Below, piece after piece: positions 18,873 to 27,848 of a stretch of 64,000 bases of DNA. The position numbers were made by a program, and so were the translations under genes. Every line of letters begins with the position of its first letter. The first letter of the stretch is position 1. The stretch lies in contig NZ_JABWMJ010000001.1 of the NCBI RefSeq assembly GCF_013366375.1, positions 558,001 to 622,000 of the forward strand, read 5' to 3'. This DNA is from Rhizobacter koreensis (GTDB lineage Bacteria; Pseudomonadota; Gammaproteobacteria; Burkholderiales; Burkholderiaceae_C). The notes under the pieces were generated by a model, which saw only the letters and a list, made by a program, of their open reading frames with translations, did no database searches and was not told the origin of the DNA.

Positions 18873-19811
18873 GTGAACTACAAGCACCTCCACTACTTCA
18901 TGCAGGTGGCCGAGAGCGGCAGCGTTGCCGCGGCGAGCCGCCAGCTCAACCTGACGCCGCAGACGGTCAGCGCGCAGATCCAGCTGCTCGCCGAGCGGCT
19001 CGGCGGGCCGCTGTTCGAGAAGGTCGGTCGGCGGCTCCAGCTCACCGAGACCGGCGAGCTCGCGCTCGACTACGCGCGGCAGATCTTCTCGCTCGGCTCC
19101 GAGCTCGAGGCCGCGGTACGCCAGAGCGCGCTCACGGCGCGCCTGCTCGAGTTCCGCGTCGGCGTGGCGGATGCGGTGCCGAAGTCGATCGCCTATCACC
19201 TGGTCGAACCGGCGCTTTCGGTCGAGCCGCCGGTGCGCATCGTGTGTCGTGAGTGGCGGCTCGAGCGTCTGCTGGCCGAGCTCGCCGTGCACACGCTCGA
19301 TCTCGTCATCTCCGATTCACCGCTGCCGCCGACCGTGAGCGTCAAGGCGTTCAGCCATGCCCTGGGGCGCTCGCGCATCGGGGTCTACGCGGCGCCGGCA
19401 TTGCGGGCTGCGTGGGGCGGCCCCTTTCCGGAGTGCCTGAACGGCGCGCCGCTCCTGATGCCGGGCGAGGATTCCGCCGTCGGCCGGCGCCTGCACGGCT
19501 GGTTCAAGGCGCGCGGCCTCAGGCCGAGCATCGTCGGCGAGTTCGACGACAGCGCGCTGGCCCAGGAGTTCGGCCGCGAAGGTGTGGGCTTCTACCTGGG
19601 CCCCGACGTGCTCGCCGGCGAGATCCAGGCGCGGCTGCAGGTCGACGCCGTCGGCGTGATCGACGGCGTCGAGGAGCAGTTCTACGCGATCTCGATCGAG
19701 CGGCGCATCACGCATCCCTGCGTGCTGGCCATCACGCGTGCCGCGCGCGCCGAGCTGTTCGGCTCGACCCTCGCATCACGGCGGGGCCGAGCGGCGGCCA
19801 GGAAAGGTTGA
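18873..19811 (+). CDS. nhaR: NhaR-like LysR-family activator
   Basis: 312 residues. It follows E. coli NhaR closely by memory: MNYKHLHYFMQVAESGSV, NLTPQTVSAQIQLLAERLGG, FRVGVADAVPKSIAYHL, LDLVISDSPL, LLMPGEDSAVGRRLHGWF and GEFDDSALAQEFG all have counterparts. NhaR senses Na+ and activates the nhaA antiporter. It starts with GTG at 18873; no upstream ATG fits. There is no nhaA adjacent; the nearest candidate target is the putative antiporter at 16435. Confidence 0.85.
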   Translation: MNYKHLHYFMQVAESGSVAAASRQLNLTPQTVSAQIQLLAERLGGPLFEKVGRRLQLTETGELALDYARQIFSLGSELEAAVRQSALTARLLEFRVGVADAVPKSIAYHLVEPALSVEPPVRIVCREWRLERLLAELAVHTLDLVISDSPLPPTVSVKAFSHALGRSRIGVYAAPALRAAWGGPFPECLNGAPLLMPGEDSAVGRRLHGWFKARGLRPSIVGEFDDSALAQEFGREGVGFYLGPDVLAGEIQARLQVDAVGVIDGVEEQFYAISIERRITHPCVLAITRAARAELFGSTLASRRGRAAARKG

Positions 19812-19913
19812 CCGACACGGCCGCGCTCGCATCGGCCTGACCCACGCCCACGGCAGTGACGCAGGCGATGCGTGCAAACGGTCAGACCACTCGGTGCAGC
19901 CGGCCCGTCGGGT

Positions 19914-20651
19914 TCAACCCGCGCCCGGCGGCGCGACCTGCGCGTCCATCTGCCCGCTCGCGCGCAGGGCGTCGGCGACGAAGCCGCTCGCCTTCATTGA
20001 CTCGATGTAGCCCTCGAGCTGCGGCAGGGCCGCGGCACGCGAGCGCGGCAGTGCCATCGCCTGGCGGATCGCCGTGAAGCGCCCCGGCAGCACACGAAAG
20101 CCGGGGTGCTCGCGCGCGTACTGCTCGAGCGGCTGACGCACCCCGGCGGCGGCGTCGAGGCGCTGCTCGGCGAACGTGTCGATCGACGCTTCGGAGGTGG
20201 CGGCACGCACCAGCTCGGCGTTCTTGAGCGCGCGCGACAGGAAGAGGTCGTACGCGGCGCCGAGCCCGACCGCGATGCGCACGCCGCTGCGGTCGAGGTC
20301 GTCGACCTCCCGGAACGGGGCGTCGTCGCGGACGAGGTAGGTGCCTTCGATGATCACGTACGGTGCGGTGAACGCGATCTGCTCGGCCCGCAACGGGTCG
20401 ATCGCAAGGAAGGCGATGTCCCAGGCGTCGCGCGCCACGGCGTCGACCACCTTGCCGGCGGCGTCGAAGAACACGAAGTCGAGCGGCACCTCGAGCCGCT
20501 CGGCGAGCGCGGTCGCGAGCGCCACCGACACGCCGCGCTGCGACCCGTCGGGGCCGCGCTGCGCGAGCACCGGGTTGCCGTAGTTGATGGCGGCACGCAG
20601 GCGCCCGCTCGGGGCGAACTGTGCGGCGTCGGCGGGGGTGGGGAGCGGCAT
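19914..20651 (-). CDS. Family 3 solute-binding-like protein without a signal peptide
   Basis: 245 residues forming a complete type II periplasmic-binding fold: GRLRAAINYGNPVLAQ, GVSVALATALAERLEVPLDFV, AWDIAFLAIDPLRAEQIAFTAPYVIIEGTY. The ATG at 20651 leads straight into the domain, and in-frame codons upstream reach a TGA with no other start, so no export signal exists. It may act as a cytosolic ligand sensor or binding protein. It is divergent from the Mo-hydroxylase operon and could share its ligand. Function beyond fold is unknown. Confidence 0.75.
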   Translation of the reverse strand: MPLPTPADAAQFAPSGRLRAAINYGNPVLAQRGPDGSQRGVSVALATALAERLEVPLDFVFFDAAGKVVDAVARDAWDIAFLAIDPLRAEQIAFTAPYVIIEGTYLVRDDAPFREVDDLDRSGVRIAVGLGAAYDLFLSRALKNAELVRAATSEASIDTFAEQRLDAAAGVRQPLEQYAREHPGFRVLPGRFTAIRQAMALPRSRAAALPQLEGYIESMKASGFVADALRASGQMDAQVAPPGAG

Positions 20652-20700
20652 GGCGGTCCGGTCTCGCGGGTGTCGATCGGTGGCGGGTCACGGGTTCCTC

Positions 20701-20715
20701 ATGAAGCGTCTTCAT
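20701..20715. promoter_or_regulatory. Inverted repeat in divergent promoter (ATGAAG-N3-CTTCAT)
   Basis: A perfect 6-bp dyad with a 3-base centre in the 160-base region between the SBP-like gene and the hydrolase/Mo-hydroxylase operon. An AT-rich TATTAT (20728-20733), rare in this GC-rich DNA, lies 13 bases to the right and could be a -10 element for the operon. Operator and promoter roles are inferred. Confidence 0.35.
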
Positions 20716-20811
20716 GGGAGCGGCCCATATTATTCGTTTGCCCGCCGGGCCGGCCGCGCACACCATCTCGCCGCAGCGGCCGCGCCCGACGACATTCACA
20801 GGACCTCATCG

Positions 20812-21612
20812 ATGCAACACATCCGCGCGAGCGACGGCATCCGGATCGCCGTCGACGTCCACGAGGGCGCGTCCGGGCAGCCGCGCCTGGCGCTGATCCA
20901 TTCCTTGGCGATGGACCACGCCTTCTGGGCGCCGGTCGTCGAGCGCCTGACGGCCGAGGCCGCCATCGTCGCGATCGACGCGCGCGGTCACGGCGCCTCG
21001 GACAAGCCGCTCGGCCCGTACACGGCCGAGCGCATGGCGGCCGACCTCGCCGACGTGCTCGACGCGCTCGGCTGGCCCGCAGCGGTGGTCGCCGGTGCGT
21101 CCATGGGCGGCTGCCTTGCCCTGCAGTTCGCGGCCGACTACCCGGAGCGCACGCAAGGGCTCGGCCTCGTCGACACCACCGCGTGGTACGGACCGGAGGC
21201 GCCGAAGGACTGGGCCGCGCGCGGCGAGCGTGCACGCAGCCAGGGCCTCGCGTCGATGATCGACTTCCAGCGCACCCGGTGGTTCAGCGACGAGTTCCAG
21301 TCGGCGCACCCTGAAGTCGTCGCGCGCTGCGTCGAGACCTTCGTGCTGAACGACGTCGAGGCATTCGACGCCACGTGCAACATGCTCGGCCGGTTCGACG
21401 GCCGTGCGAGTCTCGCCGGCATCCGCGTGCCGACCGCGGTGATCGTCGGCGAGCAGGACTATGCGGCGCCGGTCGCGATGGCCGAGGCGCTGCGCGACGG
21501 CATCGCGGGCGCGCAGCTCACCGTCATTCCGGGCGCGCGCCACCTCACGCCGCTCGAGACGCCCGACGTCGTCGTCGGCGAGTTGCGCCGGCTGCTGCAG
21601 ATGGCCGCCTGA
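20812..21612 (+). CDS. Alpha/beta hydrolase (3-oxoadipate enol-lactonase-like)
   Basis: 266 residues with the alpha/beta-hydrolase fold: oxyanion region ALIHSLAMDHAFW, GHGASDKP, nucleophile elbow GASMGG (S97), acid Asp in VGEQDYAAP and His in GARHLTPLE. The closest known theme is the PcaD/enol-lactonase group, which opens lactones in ring-cleavage pathways, but other C-O or C-N substrates are possible. First gene of the Mo-hydroxylase operon, 13 bases from the next gene. Start ATG at 20812. Confidence 0.8.
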   Translation: MQHIRASDGIRIAVDVHEGASGQPRLALIHSLAMDHAFWAPVVERLTAEAAIVAIDARGHGASDKPLGPYTAERMAADLADVLDALGWPAAVVAGASMGGCLALQFAADYPERTQGLGLVDTTAWYGPEAPKDWAARGERARSQGLASMIDFQRTRWFSDEFQSAHPEVVARCVETFVLNDVEAFDATCNMLGRFDGRASLAGIRVPTAVIVGEQDYAAPVAMAEALRDGIAGAQLTVIPGARHLTPLETPDVVVGELRRLLQMAA

Positions 21613-21625
21613 AGGCGAACGACGC

Positions 21626-22501
21626 ATGGTGCCTTTCGAGTTCCTGGTCCCCGACACCCTCGACGAAGCGGTCGCGCTGCTCGACCCCGACGATCCCGGG
21701 ATCCGCCCGGTCGGCGGCGGCACCGCGATCATGCTGATGATGAAGGCCGGCGTGCTCGCCCCGACGCGGCTCGTCAGCCTGCAGCGCATCGAGCCGCGCT
21801 GGTCGGAGATCCGTGTCGACGCCGCCGGCGCGCTGGTGATCGGCGGACGCACGCGCCTCGCCGCACTCGAGCATCACCCCGAGGTCCGGCGCGGCTGGCC
21901 GGTGCTCGCGCGCACCCTGCGCACGCTTTCCAACGTGCGGGTGCGCAGCGTCGCGACGATCGGCGGCAACCTCGCGCACGCCGACCCGCACCTCGACCTG
22001 CCGCCGGTGCTGTCGGCGCTCGGGGCGAGTGTCACGGTGGTCGGACCAAACGGGAGGCGCACGGTCGCGGTCGCCGACCTCTGCACCGGCTACTTCGAGA
22101 CCGTGCTCGCCCGCGACGAGTTGATCTGCGAGGTGACGGTGCCACCGCAGCGCGGCCCGGCGAGCTACATGAAGGTCACCACCCGCGCGGCACACGACTG
22201 GCCGGCGCTCGGCCTCGCGGTCGCCCTCGACGCCGACGCGGCGGCCGGGACGATCCGCAGCGCAAGCATCTACATCGGGGCCGCGACCGACCGGCCGACG
22301 CGGCTCGTGGCCGCCGAGGCGCTGCTCGCCGGCGCCAGCGCCGACGACGCGACCCTGCGCCGCGCCGGCGAGGCCGCCGCCGCCGAGATCGACATCGTCG
22401 GCGACCCGCACGGCTCGGCGCCGTACAAGTGCCACCTGCTGCGCGTGACGCTCGGCCGTGCCGTGCGCAACGCGCTCGCCCACGCAGGACGCGTCGCATG
22501 A
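21626..22501 (+). CDS. Molybdenum hydroxylase FAD subunit (CoxM/XdhB type)
   Basis: 291 residues; medium subunit that carries FAD and passes electrons to the iron-sulfur subunit or acceptor. It has the family's FEFLVPDTLDEAVALL opening, GGGTAIMLMMKAG and the 'VRSVATIGGNLAHADPHLDLPP' flavin-binding stretch, where TIGGNLAHADP is diagnostic. The ATG is 13 bases after the hydrolase stop; its stop overlaps the large-subunit start (ATGA). Confidence 0.92.
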   Translation: MVPFEFLVPDTLDEAVALLDPDDPGIRPVGGGTAIMLMMKAGVLAPTRLVSLQRIEPRWSEIRVDAAGALVIGGRTRLAALEHHPEVRRGWPVLARTLRTLSNVRVRSVATIGGNLAHADPHLDLPPVLSALGASVTVVGPNGRRTVAVADLCTGYFETVLARDELICEVTVPPQRGPASYMKVTTRAAHDWPALGLAVALDADAAAGTIRSASIYIGAATDRPTRLVAAEALLAGASADDATLRRAGEAAAAEIDIVGDPHGSAPYKCHLLRVTLGRAVRNALAHAGRVA

Positions 22502-24891
22502 CCAACACCGCACCGCCGCTCGACGCGTCGGCGTTCGACCGCGAGACGCTCGAGGACTCGCCGTTCGCCCCGCTCACGAGGAACGACGCGCCCGAGCCCG
22601 AACCGATGGCGGCGCACGGGCCGCAGGTCGGCCGCCGCATGGAGCGCCTCGAGTCGCGCGCCAAGGTGACCGGCCGCGCCGACTACACGCACAACGTGGT
22701 GCTCCCGCGGATGCTGCACGCCAAGATCGCGCGCAGCACCGTGGCGCACGCGCGCATCCGCTCGATCGACGTCAGCGAGGCCGCGGCGCTGCCCGGCGTG
22801 CACTCGGTGGTCACCGCCGCCGACGTGAAGCGCGTCATCGCCAAGCCTTTCTACGGCCCGGCGTTCCACGACCAGCCGATCCTCGCCATCGACAAGGTGC
22901 GCCACGTCGGCGAGCCGGTCGCGGTGGTGCTGGCGTCCGACCTGCACGTGGCCGAGGCGGCGACGCACCTGATCCGCATCGACTACGACGTGCTGCCGGC
23001 GGTGTTCGACGAGGTCGAGGCCGCGAGCTCCGACGTCTTCGTGCACGACGAGCTCAAGCCCGCCGGTACCTTCCCCGATCTCAAGCACCTGCAGGGGCGG
23101 AGCGGCACCAACGTCGCGCTCGACTTCAAGGTGCGGCGCGGCGACGTCGACAAGGCGTTCGCCGAGGCCGCGCACGTGTTCGACGATACCTTCCGCACCG
23201 GGCAGGTGATGCACGTCCCGCTCGAGCCGATGGTCACGGTGGTCGACCCCGGCGACGAGCACATCGTGATCCACACCGCGTCGCAGAGCCCGTCGTTCGT
23301 GCGCATCGAGATCGCGCGCCTGCTGGGCTGGCGCGAGAACCAGGTGCAGGTGAAGACGCGCCTGCTCGGCGGCGGCTTCGGCGCCAAGCTCTACATCAAG
23401 CTGGAGGCGCTGGCGACGGCGCTCGCGCTGCTCGCGCGCCGGCCCGTGCGCGTGGCGCTCACGATGGAGGAGCAGTTCTTCACCATCACCAAGCACGGCA
23501 CCACGTTCCGCATCCAGAGCGCGGTGAACGCCGACGGCATCATCACCGGACGGCGCTGCGAGGTGTGGTGGAACGGCGGCGCATATGCCGACATCGGGCC
23601 GCGCGTCACGCAGAAGTCGGGCTTCACCGCATCGGGGCCGTACGACATCGAGAACGTCAGCATCGACTCGTACCAGGTCTACACCAACCTGCCGCCGGCC
23701 GGCGCGTTCCGCGGCTTCGGCATCACCCAGGTGGTGTGGGGCTACGAGTGCCAGGCCGACATCATCGCGCGCCGGCTCGGCCTCGACCCCGTGGAGTTCC
23801 GGCGCCGCAACCTGCTGCGCGAGGGACGCCCGCACGCGACGGGCACGCCGATGCACGACGCCGCGCTGCATCGCGTGCTCGAGCTCACCGCCGAGCGCAT
23901 GCAGTGGAATCAGCCGTTCGACCACGGCACGCCGGAGCGGCGGCGCGGCCGCGGCATCGCGATCGGCTTCAAGGCGCTGGTCGCGCCGACCACGTCGGTC
24001 GCCACGCTCAGCCTGCAGGGCGACGGCAGCGCGATCCTCTCGATGAGCACGGTCGACATGGGGCAGGGCTCCGACACCGCGATGGCGATGGTCGCCGCCG
24101 AGGTGCTCGGCATCCGCGCCGAGCGCGTGCGCGTGGTCCACCCCGACACCGACAGCACGCCGTACGACATGGCGACGCTCGGCTCGCGCTCGACCTTCCA
24201 CATGGCGCACGCGGTGCGCCTCGCGGCCGAGGACGTGCTCGCGAAGCTCTCGGCCATGGCCACCGAACTCGGCGTGCCTGACCGTGGCGCGGCCGGCGCC
24301 GGCGAGCTGCTGCGCAGGAAGTACGGCATGCCGGCCGGCAACATCGTCGGCACCGGCAGCTTCGTGCCGCCGTACGTCTCGCCCGATCACGACACCGGGC
24401 AGTCGCCCGACATCACGCCGAACTGGATGATCGGCGCGGCGGGCGTCGAGGTCGAGGTCGACACCGAGACCGGTCACATCGAGATCGTGCGCTTCGAGAA
24501 CGTGGTCGATTGCGGCACGCCGATCAACCCGAAGATCGTCGAGACGCAGATCTCGAGCGCGGCCATCCAGCAGCTCGGCATGACGCTGTTCGAGGAGATG
24601 GAGTTCGACGAGCTCGGCCAGCTGCGCAACGCCTCGTTCGCCGAGTACAAGATCCCGGGCATCCACGACATCCCCGAACGCATCGGCTGCGCGATCGCCG
24701 ACAACGTGCAGCGCAACGGGCCGTTCGGCGCCAAGGGCGTCGGCGAGAGCGGCACCTTCGGCGTTTCGCCGGCCATCGCGGCGGCGATCGAGGACGCCGT
24801 CGGCGTGCGCCTGACCGCCCTGCCGCTCAAGCCGGAGGCGGTGTACCGCGCGATCGCGGCGGCACGAGGCGACGCGCTGGCCGATGCCTGA
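22498..24891 (+). CDS. Molybdenum hydroxylase large subunit (xanthine dehydrogenase family, molybdopterin-binding)
   Basis: 797 residues. The Mo-cofactor subunit: GGGFGAK near residue 290, GAFRGFG, and the GVGESG motif with catalytic Glu at E750. The CO-dehydrogenase active-site loop (AYxCSFR) is absent, so it is a hydroxylase of the xanthine/aldehyde/aromatic type. It hydroxylates an aldehyde or heteroaromatic carbon using water. The first ~40 residues (before GRRMERLESRAKVTGRADY) form an extra low-complexity leader. With hydrolase and RidA partners, an N-heterocycle or aromatic acid substrate is a fair guess. Confidence 0.9.
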   Translation: MTNTAPPLDASAFDRETLEDSPFAPLTRNDAPEPEPMAAHGPQVGRRMERLESRAKVTGRADYTHNVVLPRMLHAKIARSTVAHARIRSIDVSEAAALPGVHSVVTAADVKRVIAKPFYGPAFHDQPILAIDKVRHVGEPVAVVLASDLHVAEAATHLIRIDYDVLPAVFDEVEAASSDVFVHDELKPAGTFPDLKHLQGRSGTNVALDFKVRRGDVDKAFAEAAHVFDDTFRTGQVMHVPLEPMVTVVDPGDEHIVIHTASQSPSFVRIEIARLLGWRENQVQVKTRLLGGGFGAKLYIKLEALATALALLARRPVRVALTMEEQFFTITKHGTTFRIQSAVNADGIITGRRCEVWWNGGAYADIGPRVTQKSGFTASGPYDIENVSIDSYQVYTNLPPAGAFRGFGITQVVWGYECQADIIARRLGLDPVEFRRRNLLREGRPHATGTPMHDAALHRVLELTAERMQWNQPFDHGTPERRRGRGIAIGFKALVAPTTSVATLSLQGDGSAILSMSTVDMGQGSDTAMAMVAAEVLGIRAERVRVVHPDTDSTPYDMATLGSRSTFHMAHAVRLAAEDVLAKLSAMATELGVPDRGAAGAGELLRRKYGMPAGNIVGTGSFVPPYVSPDHDTGQSPDITPNWMIGAAGVEVEVDTETGHIEIVRFENVVDCGTPINPKIVETQISSAAIQQLGMTLFEEMEFDELGQLRNASFAEYKIPGIHDIPERIGCAIADNVQRNGPFGAKGVGESGTFGVSPAIAAAIEDAVGVRLTALPLKPEAVYRAIAAARGDALADA

Positions 24892-24936
24892 ACCCCGGAC
24901 TGTCGCAACGACACACGATCAACCGACCACCACGAC

Positions 24937-25428
24937 ATGAGCGACACCACGATCCCGATCCGCTTCGTCCTCAACGGCGAGCGCGTCGACGCGCGCGTCG
25001 AGGGCTACGAGACGCTGCTCGAGGTGCTGCGCACGCGCTTCGGCCTCTACGGCGCGCGCGAGAGCTGCGGCCAGGGCCTGTGCGGCTGCTGCACGATCAA
25101 CGTCGACGGCGACGCCGTCACCGGCTGCATCTACCCGGCCATTCACGCCGACGGCGCCGAGGTGAGCACGATCGAGAGTCTCGAGAAGGAGGGCGTGCTC
25201 GACCCGGTGCAGCAGGCGTTCATCGACTGCGGCGCGTTCCAGTGCGGCTTCTGCACGTCGGGCTTCATCCTGATGAGCCGTCAGCTGCTCGACCGCAACC
25301 CCGACCCCAGCGAGGCCGAGATCCGCAGTTACCTGTCCGGGAATCTCTGCCGCTGCGGCGCCTACCCCGAGATCGTGCAGGCGGTGCGGCTCGCGGCCGA
25401 GCGCATGCGCGCCGCCGCGCCAGCCTGA
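24937..25428 (+). CDS. Molybdenum hydroxylase (2Fe-2S) subunit (CoxS type)
   Basis: 163 residues with two [2Fe-2S] sites. The plant-ferredoxin-type cluster is held by C44, C49, C52 and C64; the second, helical cluster by C103, C106, C138 and C140 (CGFC ... CRCG). It relays electrons from the Mo site to FAD. It lies 45 bases after the large subunit. Gene order FAD-Mo-FeS is the same as in many Cox/aromatic hydroxylase operons. Confidence 0.93.
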   Translation: MSDTTIPIRFVLNGERVDARVEGYETLLEVLRTRFGLYGARESCGQGLCGCCTINVDGDAVTGCIYPAIHADGAEVSTIESLEKEGVLDPVQQAFIDCGAFQCGFCTSGFILMSRQLLDRNPDPSEAEIRSYLSGNLCRCGAYPEIVQAVRLAAERMRAAAPA

Positions 25429-25506
25429 GCCGCGCGCGCCGCTACGCGCGCTGCGAGCGATCGATCAGTCCCCCGCTCCTGGCGGAGCCTCGACGAGGAA
25501 CACGCG

Positions 25507-25878
25507 ATGCGCATCATCTCGACCCCCGACGCACCGGCGCCCGGCGGCCACTACTCGCAAGCCATCGAGGCGAACGGCTTTGTCTTCGTCTCGGGCATGC
25601 TGCCCGGCCCGCCCGCCGCCGGCGAGACCGACAGCTTCGAGCGTCAGGTGCGCGCGACGCTCGGCCACTGCCGGCGGCTGCTCGAAGCAAGCAGCCGCCG
25701 ACTCGAGGACGTCGTGCAGGTCACCGCCTACATCGTGGGCATCGAGCACTGGCCGCAGTTCAACGCCATCTATGCCGAGGTCTTCGGCGGCCACAAGCCC
25801 GCGCGTGCGGTGGTGCCGGTGCCGTGCCTGCATCACGACTACCTCATCGAGATCCAGATGGTCGCGCTCGGCGGCTAG
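25507..25878 (+). CDS. RidA family (enamine/imine deaminase) protein
   Basis: 123 residues with the YjgF/RidA fold. R100 in HKPARAVVPV and E115 in IEIQMVA match the Arg and Glu that line the RidA active site. Members hydrolyse reactive enamines; several in catabolic operons deaminate ring-cleavage products such as 2-aminomuconate. Its place after a Mo-hydroxylase hints at breakdown of a nitrogen-containing substrate. GAGG ribosome site upstream at ~25493. Confidence 0.85.
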   Translation: MRIISTPDAPAPGGHYSQAIEANGFVFVSGMLPGPPAAGETDSFERQVRATLGHCRRLLEASSRRLEDVVQVTAYIVGIEHWPQFNAIYAEVFGGHKPARAVVPVPCLHHDYLIEIQMVALGG

Positions 25879-25968
25879 TGCCATCGGGCTTGTGCGGAGG
25901 CGGCCCGACGCACGCGCCGTCGAGAATCGATCGGGCCATTCCCCAACCCTCACCGACCAGGAGCCCCG

Positions 25969-26943
25969 ATGAAAGCGCCCACGAAACTCCTTGCCGCCAC
26001 GCTGCTGCTCGCTGCCTCGGCGGTGCACGCGCAGGCACAGGACTACCCGTCGCGGCCGATCCGGGTGCTGGTGCCGTTCGCGCCCGGCGGCGCGGTCGAC
26101 ACGACGACGCGCATCCTCACCCAGAAGCTCACCGAGCGGCTCGGCTGGAACATCACGGTCGAGAACCGGCCGGGCGGCGCCGGCTTCATCGCGACCCAGG
26201 CGGCGGCCAAGTCGCCGGCCGACGGCTACACGCTGCTGATGGCGCACACCGGCGAGTTCGCGGTCAACCCGGCGCTCTTTCCGAACGTGCCGTACGAGCT
26301 CGAGCGCGACTTCGTGCCGATCACCATGGTGAGCGACGCGCCGATGCTGTACCTGGCCAACATCAAGGAGCCGTACAACAACTTCCGCGAGCTCGTCGCC
26401 TACGCGAAGAGCAAGCCCGAAGGCGCGGTGACGTTCTCGTCGCCCGGCAACGGCAGCATCAATCACCTTGCCGGCGAATGGCTCGCGCAGGCGGCCGGCA
26501 TCAAGATGCTGCACGTGCCGTACAAGGGCGGCGCGCCGGCCGCGGTGGCGGTCGCGGCCGGCGAGGTCTCGCTCGGCGTGATGGCGATCCCCGGCGCCGC
26601 GCCGCACCTGCAGGCCGGTCGCGCCAAGGTGATCGGCGTGACCACTGCCAAGCGCACCGCCGCCGGTCCCGACTGGCCGACGCCCGCCGAAGGCGGCATC
26701 AAGGACGTCGACGTCTCGATCTGGGTGGGCCTCTTCGCGCCGAAGGGCACGCCGCAGGCGATCGTCGACAAGCTCAACGCCGAGGTGCTGAAGACGCTCG
26801 AGCAGCCCGAGGTGCGCAAGCGCTACGCCGAGCTCGGCTCGCTGACCGCCGGCATGACGCCGGCGGCGTTCATGCAGCGCATCAAGGCCGACGCCGAGCG
26901 CTACAAGGTGGTCGTGAAGGCGGCCGGCGTCAAGCCCGAGTAG
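25969..26943 (+). CDS. Tripartite tricarboxylate transporter substrate-binding protein (Bug/TctC family)
   Basis: 324 residues with Sec signal peptide (KLLAATLLLAASAVHAQA) and the full receptor core: YPSRPIRVLVPFAPGGAVDT, NRPGGAGFIAT, SPADGYTLL, LHVPYKGGAPA. It ends the Mo-hydroxylase operon, preceded by AGGAG. It should bring in the substrate of this pathway, but no TctA/TctB membrane components are in the window. Confidence 0.9.
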   Translation: MKAPTKLLAATLLLAASAVHAQAQDYPSRPIRVLVPFAPGGAVDTTTRILTQKLTERLGWNITVENRPGGAGFIATQAAAKSPADGYTLLMAHTGEFAVNPALFPNVPYELERDFVPITMVSDAPMLYLANIKEPYNNFRELVAYAKSKPEGAVTFSSPGNGSINHLAGEWLAQAAGIKMLHVPYKGGAPAAVAVAAGEVSLGVMAIPGAAPHLQAGRAKVIGVTTAKRTAAGPDWPTPAEGGIKDVDVSIWVGLFAPKGTPQAIVDKLNAEVLKTLEQPEVRKRYAELGSLTAGMTPAAFMQRIKADAERYKVVVKAAGVKPE

Positions 26944-26993
26944 TTCGACGGCAGCCCGACAGGCTCGACGGCAGCCCCGGCATGGCAGTGCCG

Positions 26994-27021
26994 GCGTGCG
27001 AAGCGATCTTGCTTCGCACGC
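26994..27021. terminator. Strong hairpin between convergent genes
   Basis: GCGTGCGAAGC pairs perfectly (11 bp) with GCTTCGCACGC around a 6-base loop (GATCTT). A second stem (CCGGCA/TGCCGG, 26977-26994) lies just before it. Placed between the stop at 26943 and the convergent lipoprotein stop at 27031. There is no T-tract, so it may act with Rho or as an RNA end stabiliser for both directions. Confidence 0.5.
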
Positions 27022-27030
27022 GATCAGGCT

Positions 27031-27684
27031 CTAGCGGTAGCCCGAGTCGTTGGCCGAGTGGATGATCCAGATCAGGTGGGCCGACGTGTCGAAGCCTGCC
27101 GAGCCGGCGAAGATCAGACGGCCCTGGCCCTTGTAGGCGAGCTCGTGGCGATAGCGGTCCGACCCGTAGAAGAACGGGATGAACGCCTTGCCGGTGATGT
27201 AGGCACCCTGGTCGGTCGGCGGGCCGACGATGTCCATCACCTGCTTGGCGGTCATGCCGATCTGCAGGCGCGTGAACTTGCTGTTGCGCGCGGGCTTGCC
27301 GGTGATCTCGCCCTCGTAGTCGTTGATGCCCTTGACCTTCTGGCCGTAGCCCGCCTCCACGAGCTTGGGGTCGACCACTTCGCCGGCCGCGTTCATGCCC
27401 GGTCCGACCTTGGCGTTGGCGGCCGGCGCAGGGGCGGGCGCCGGCGCCGGTGCCGGCGCGTTGCGGCTCGACGCCGCCGCGCTGCGCGGGTTCGTCGCGG
27501 GGGCGGGCGCCGCGGCGGCCCTGCCCGATGCGGGCGCCGGTGCGGGTGCGGCAGCGGCCGGCGCAGGTGCCGGCGCTGGCGCGGCTTCCGCCGAGCTGTT
27601 GCCCGGCATGGTCTGGCAGCCCGCGGCGAACGCGGCGGCGACGAGGGCCGCGAGGGCTCCGGTCGAACGATGGTTGTTTGGCAT
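27031..27684 (-). CDS. Lipoprotein with Ala/Pro-rich linker and SmpA/BamE-like C-terminal region
   Basis: 217 residues. Lipobox FAAGC puts the lipid on C23. Residues ~33-92 are an Ala/Pro repeat (AP units), probably an extended spacer across the periplasm. The C-terminal part (residues ~95-217) has 'FTRLQIGMTAKQVMDIVGPPTDQG', the pattern of the SmpA/OmlA/BamE-like fold, in which a helix follows 'IGMT..QV'. It was not recognised as BamE itself. Likely an outer-membrane-anchored envelope protein. Start ATG at 27684. Confidence 0.65.
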   Translation of the reverse strand: MPNNHRSTGALAALVAAAFAAGCQTMPGNSSAEAAPAPAPAPAAAAPAPAPASGRAAAAPAPATNPRSAAASSRNAPAPAPAPAPAPAANAKVGPGMNAAGEVVDPKLVEAGYGQKVKGINDYEGEITGKPARNSKFTRLQIGMTAKQVMDIVGPPTDQGAYITGKAFIPFFYGSDRYRHELAYKGQGRLIFAGSAGFDTSAHLIWIIHSANDSGYR

Positions 27685-27848
27685 GGGACTCCTCCTCGAC
27701 AAGGCGTGCGCGCGGACGTCGCGGCGGGGCGAGATCGTAGAGCAGCGAGAGGTCCCTCCGATGGGGGGCCAGGGCTCGGCGTGGCGTGTCGATCGGAGCG
27801 CGCGACGAACGGTGCGGCGTGCAGCCGGGCGGCCGGATGGCGGTCGCA

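Noticed and set aside
22498..24891. CO dehydrogenase large subunit
   Set aside because: The CO-dehydrogenase active-site signature AYxCSFR is not present; the GAFRGFG form suits xanthine/aldehyde/aromatic hydroxylases.
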